Part shown: in pieces, positions 5,216 through 7,821 of the stretch
How positions within the stretch are numbered: position 1 is the first letter of the stretch
How the letters are laid out: every line of letters starts with the position of its first letter
Origin: Desulfobacterales bacterium
GTDB taxonomy: Bacteria; Desulfobacterota; Desulfobulbia; Desulfobulbales; BM004
DNA length: 7,821 bases
Assembly: GCA_030621655.1 (NCBI GenBank)
Contig: JAUXHH010000071.1
Coordinates: 1 to 7,821, forward strand
Direction of reading: 5' to 3'
Translations under genes and position numbers: made by a program
Notes under the pieces: generated by a model
Database searches by the model: none
The model's input: only the letters and a program-made list of their open reading frames with translations
What the model was told of the DNA's origin: nothing

Positions 5216-6205
5216 ATGACTGTTGATGTAATCCAGTTAAGGGAAATCGTTGAAAAGGAACTGGTGATTTTAAACCGTATCCGTGAAGAGATCGGCAAGG
5301 TAATTGTCGGCCAGGCAGAACTGATTGAGCGGTTGCTTATCGCCCTTCTCTGCAATAACCATGTTCTTATTGAAGGGGTGCCGGGACTGGCAAAAACATT
5401 GACCATAACCACCCTGGCAAAAACAATTCAGGCATCCTTTCAACGCATCCAGTTCACTCCGGACCTGCTGCCGGGCGACCTGATGGGCACCCTGATCTAC
5501 AACCCGAAGACAGGTGATTTCACTACCCGTAAAGGGCCCATATTTGCCAACATCATCCTGGCAGACGAGATCAACCGTGCCCCGGCCAAGGTACAGAGTG
5601 CCCTGCTGGAAGCCATGCAGGAACGCCAGGTCACCATTGGTAATGCAAGCTATCCCCTTGGCGACCCCTTTATGGTCCTGGCGACCCAGAACCCCATTGA
5701 ACAGGAAGGGACCTATCCCCTGCCCGAAGCACAGATTGACCGTTTCATGTTTAAACTTCTGGTAACCTATCCCAGCAAAGCTGAGGAGCAGCTGATTCTT
5801 CGACGCATGGCAGGAACTGAAGGAGAGATCCCGGTTAATCCTGTTATTACTCCCTCTGATATCAGCCGTATTCGCTCTCTTGCCGCTTCCATCTACATGG
5901 ATGAAAAAATAGAGGAATATATACTTAACCTCGTTGCCGCCACCCGGGATCCAAAGAAATGCAACCTGGATATCGGGGATCTCATCCGCTACGGTGCCTC
6001 GCCAAGGGCAACAATTTTCCTTGCCAATGCAGCCAAGGCCAATGCCCTCCTTGCCGGCCGGGGCTATGTAACGCCGCAGGATGTAAAATCCATTTGCCCG
6101 GATATTCTGAGGCATAGGGTTATAATCACCTACGAGGCAGAAGCAGAGGAAAAAACCAGCGATGATATTGTCAAGCAGATACTCGACAATGTTGAAGTCC
6201 CATGA
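5216..6205 (+). CDS. MoxR-family AAA+ ATPase, 329 aa
   Basis: A cytoplasmic AAA+ chaperone-like ATPase that is thought to assemble or activate partner proteins with von Willebrand factor A domains. Counting from the ATG at 5216: Walker A GVPGLAKT (54-61), the MoxR-typical PDLLPGDLMGT segment near 82-92, Walker B IILADE (113-118), sensor 1 in ATQNP (156-160), the family signature EQEGTYPLPEAQIDRF ending at the arginine-finger region (R176), and sensor 2 in GASPRA (260-265, R264). A helical lid domain fills the C-terminus. All nucleotide-binding and hydrolysis residues look intact, and length is normal. The start is the ATG behind AGGTGA, not the GTG 9 nt upstream. Its TGA overlaps the ATG of the DUF58 gene (ATGA at 6202-6205), giving translational coupling, the standard arrangement for this pair. 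A promoter lies at 5096-5124. Confidence 0.95.
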   Translation: MTVDVIQLREIVEKELVILNRIREEIGKVIVGQAELIERLLIALLCNNHVLIEGVPGLAKTLTITTLAKTIQASFQRIQFTPDLLPGDLMGTLIYNPKTGDFTTRKGPIFANIILADEINRAPAKVQSALLEAMQERQVTIGNASYPLGDPFMVLATQNPIEQEGTYPLPEAQIDRFMFKLLVTYPSKAEEQLILRRMAGTEGEIPVNPVITPSDISRIRSLAASIYMDEKIEEYILNLVAATRDPKKCNLDIGDLIRYGASPRATIFLANAAKANALLAGRGYVTPQDVKSICPDILRHRVIITYEAEAEEKTSDDIVKQILDNVEVP

Positions 6206-7089
6206 TATCCAGGGAACTGATTAAAAAGATCCGCTATATTCAGATATACACCAGCAAGGCAGTCAACGATGTCCTTGCCGGGGAATATCATAGTGTGTTC
6301 AAAGGCCAGGGCATGGAGTTTGACGAGGTGCGTGCCTACCAACCCGGCGATGATATCAGGACCATTGACTGGAATGTTACGGCCCGCACCGGCCATCCTT
6401 ATGTGAAACGCTATGTTGAGGAACGCGAGATAACGGTTTTCTTTCTCGTTGACCTGTCCAGGTCAGGAAGTTTTGGCAGCCGGGAAAAACTCAAAAATGA
6501 AGTTGCTGCTGAATTCTGTGCCCTTCTTGCCTTTTCAGCCATCAAGAACAATGACAAGGTCGGTCTCATCGTCTTTACAGACACCATTCAATTATTCATA
6601 CCTCCTGCCAAGGGCACCTCGCATGTACTCCGTCTGATCCGTGAGCTTCTCTTCTTTGAACCCGGGGAAATACGAAAAAAGACCGGGACAGATATTGCAT
6701 TGGCCCTTGATTATTTAGGCAGGGTGCTGCATAAACGCGGAGTTGTGTTCCTGGTTTCCGACTTTCTGGACCAGAATTTTGAAAAACCCTTGAGAGTTCT
6801 GGCCCGCAGGCACGACCTGATAGCGGTAACAGTCTCCGACCCTCGGGAACTGGCCTTGCCGGATGTGGGGCTTTTGGAAATCCAGGATGCGGAAACGGGC
6901 GAGATCGTGGTTATTGATACTGGAAGCAAAACAGTACGCAGCAGATATAAACGTCTTGCTGAAGAAAAAAACAAGGCATTATCCGATCTCTTTCAATCCA
7001 CAGGAATTGACCAGATCCAACTCCTCACAGACCGTGACTACGTCCTTGACCTGGTAAAATTCTTCCGCAAAAGAATGAAGAAACAATAG
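6202..7089 (+). CDS. DUF58-domain protein (VWA-like), MoxR partner, 295 aa
   Basis: The DUF58 signature runs through residues 35-64: GQGMEF, then DEVRAYQPGDDIRTIDW and the ARTG motif. After it comes a von Willebrand A-like domain with an intact metal-ion site: D84-L-S86-R-S88 (DxSxS), the TGTD threonine at 161-164 and D187 in VSDFLD. No transmembrane helix is visible, so this is the soluble form. Known context: DUF58 proteins are encoded next to MoxR ATPases and probably act as their substrates or adaptors. Here the two overlap by 4 nt, which fits that role. In many genomes the operon continues with a DUF4381-type gene and membrane VWA (BatA/BatB-like) genes. None follow here, since the stop at 7089 is one base from a convergent gene. 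The specific target is unknown. Confidence 0.93.
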   Translation: MISRELIKKIRYIQIYTSKAVNDVLAGEYHSVFKGQGMEFDEVRAYQPGDDIRTIDWNVTARTGHPYVKRYVEEREITVFFLVDLSRSGSFGSREKLKNEVAAEFCALLAFSAIKNNDKVGLIVFTDTIQLFIPPAKGTSHVLRLIRELLFFEPGEIRKKTGTDIALALDYLGRVLHKRGVVFLVSDFLDQNFEKPLRVLARRHDLIAVTVSDPRELALPDVGLLEIQDAETGEIVVIDTGSKTVRSRYKRLAEEKNKALSDLFQSTGIDQIQLLTDRDYVLDLVKFFRKRMKKQ

Positions 7090-7090
7090 T

Positions 7091-7663
7091 TTATCGCTTT
7101 ATCTTTGTAAACTTTGATCCCTCAAGGGTCAGGTTATACATCAATCCCTTATTGCCAAAGACAAAACCAATAATCGGATCCTTGATATTGGTGGTGTCAA
7201 TTGATCCGCCGGCACCCAGCTCAATGAGTGCTACTGACCCGTCAACGCCGGCCTCCCAGCCTGCGCTTCCCCGGAACTTTTTCAGGGCGTCATCCTGCAT
7301 GAAGACAAGGAGAACCCGTTTGGACTGGGCCCCAAGCTGGAAACCGATTGAAGCTGCTGCAGTGGAATAATAATCGACGCTCTTACCGCCGATCCTCAAG
7401 GCGCCCTCACCATATTCACCGCCAATACCTATGCCGACCTTAATGACACTTGGAAAAACCAGCACGCCTTTGGAGCTTTTCAGAAATTCCGCGCCGCCCT
7501 TGATATCCTCTTTAAACTGTTTCAGGGTCACATCGACACTGACGTCAATCTCCTTGGCGGATTTCGCAAAGGCCATACCTGGTCCAACAATCAATGTAAG
7601 GCCCAGAAATAACACCCCTGCCAAAAATAAAATATTTCTCTTGTCTGTTTTCTGAGTTTTCAT
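7091..7663 (-). CDS. Secreted SYLF (Ysc84/DUF500) domain protein, 190 aa
   Basis: An N-terminal Sec signal peptide is clear: basic MKTQKTDKR, hydrophobic 11-26, and a likely signal-peptidase I site after A31-F32-A33. The mature part (34-190) is one SYLF domain, known in eukaryotic Ysc84/SH3YL1 as a phosphoinositide- and actin-binding module and common in bacteria as a periplasmic protein of unclear, probably lipid-related function. Typical segments are KSSKGVLVFPSVIKVGIGIGGEYGEG (62-87), the YYSTAAASIGFQLGAQSKRVLLVF stretch (98-121), GSAGWEAGVDGSVALIELGAGG (132-153), and the closing FGNKGLMYNLTLEGSKFTKI (169-188). The ATG at 7663 has a strong SD AGGAGGG (7677-7671) 7 nt upstream. It converges tail to tail with the DUF58 gene, with a single base between stops; no functional link is implied. 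Confidence 0.92.
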   Translation of the reverse strand: MKTQKTDKRNILFLAGVLFLGLTLIVGPGMAFAKSAKEIDVSVDVTLKQFKEDIKGGAEFLKSSKGVLVFPSVIKVGIGIGGEYGEGALRIGGKSVDYYSTAAASIGFQLGAQSKRVLLVFMQDDALKKFRGSAGWEAGVDGSVALIELGAGGSIDTTNIKDPIIGFVFGNKGLMYNLTLEGSKFTKIKR

Positions 7664-7699
7664 TTGAAGTCCCTCCTGTTAAAATTAATGCTATAAAAA

Positions 7700-7705
7700 A
7701 TTATA
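7700..7705 (-). promoter_or_regulatory. Possible -10 box for the SYLF gene
   Basis: On the minus strand a perfect TATAAT lies at 7705-7700, about 37 nt upstream of the start codon, leaving room for a short leader with the strong SD. No good -35 box is present at 16-18 bp, and the region is very AT-rich, so chance occurrence is possible. The remainder of the right edge, to 7821, shows no supported gene. Confidence 0.3.
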
Positions 7706-7821
7706 TTACAAAATAAGAACAGAGTAACTTTCCAATTTTATTGCAAATTCATGTAATTTAACTATATATATCAAGTCCCATTTAGGCAAGGGCGAATATC
7801 CACAGCAAGGGAGACTTCTTT

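Noticed and set aside
5270..6115. 281-codon minus-strand ORF opposite moxR
   Set aside because: Entirely antisense to a strongly conserved AAA+ gene, with no SD and no recognisable domain; a shadow of the GC-rich coding strand.
7740..7821. Possible end of another gene at the right edge (minus-strand open frames)
   Set aside because: All three minus-strand frames stop within a short distance and none shows a recognisable protein end; too little sequence to support a call.

Overview
The window looks like a chromosomal stretch from a bacterium of moderate GC content. The most likely source is a sulfate- or metal-reducing lineage of the Desulfobacterota (former Deltaproteobacteria). That guess rests on the combination of a KamA-family radical SAM aminomutase, a Fe-S type-4-like uracil-DNA glycosylase with a long N-terminal extension, a two-gene MoxR/DUF58 operon, a secreted SYLF protein and a small lipoprotein, plus intergenic heptamer repeats. 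It is inference from gene content; no rRNA or other lineage marker is present.

Layout, left to right. The first 16 codons of a minus-strand gene (probable exported protein) run off the left edge. It diverges from a lipoprotein gene (248-865), and a 29-bp tandem repeat lies between them. The lipoprotein gene ends at a (GGTCAGC)n heptamer array and converges on a 413-aa KamA-family radical SAM protein (2253-1012, minus). A 247-bp divergent region carrying paired direct repeats and two TTTGCA/TGCAAA dyads separates it from a 269-aa uracil-DNA glycosylase (2501-3310, plus). Next comes a 258-bp spacer with heptamer repeats arranged as a large inverted repeat, then a visibly AT-richer class II Fic AMP-transferase gene (4714-3569, minus). 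A 501-bp non-coding region with a likely sigma70 promoter leads into moxR (5216-6205) and a DUF58 gene (6202-7089), which are translationally coupled by an ATGA overlap. The DUF58 stop lies one base from the stop of a convergent gene for a secreted SYLF/Ysc84-domain protein (7663-7091, minus).

The genes do not form one pathway. They read as independent housekeeping or stress units: amino-acid 2,3-aminomutation, uracil repair, AMPylation, and MoxR-chaperoned assembly or activation. No defence island, mobile element, CRISPR array or RNA gene is visible, and I do not see a convincing wholly new system.

The points most worth a second look are: (i) the KamA-like enzyme keeps its Fe-S, PLP and carboxylate-binding residues but has Arg and Ala where lysine 2,3-aminomutase has the two lysine-binding aspartates, so its substrate is probably not lysine; (ii) related but different heptamer repeats sit at four gene boundaries; (iii) the glycosylase start lies on an A7 run that would place an upstream mini-ORF in frame after a -1 shift.
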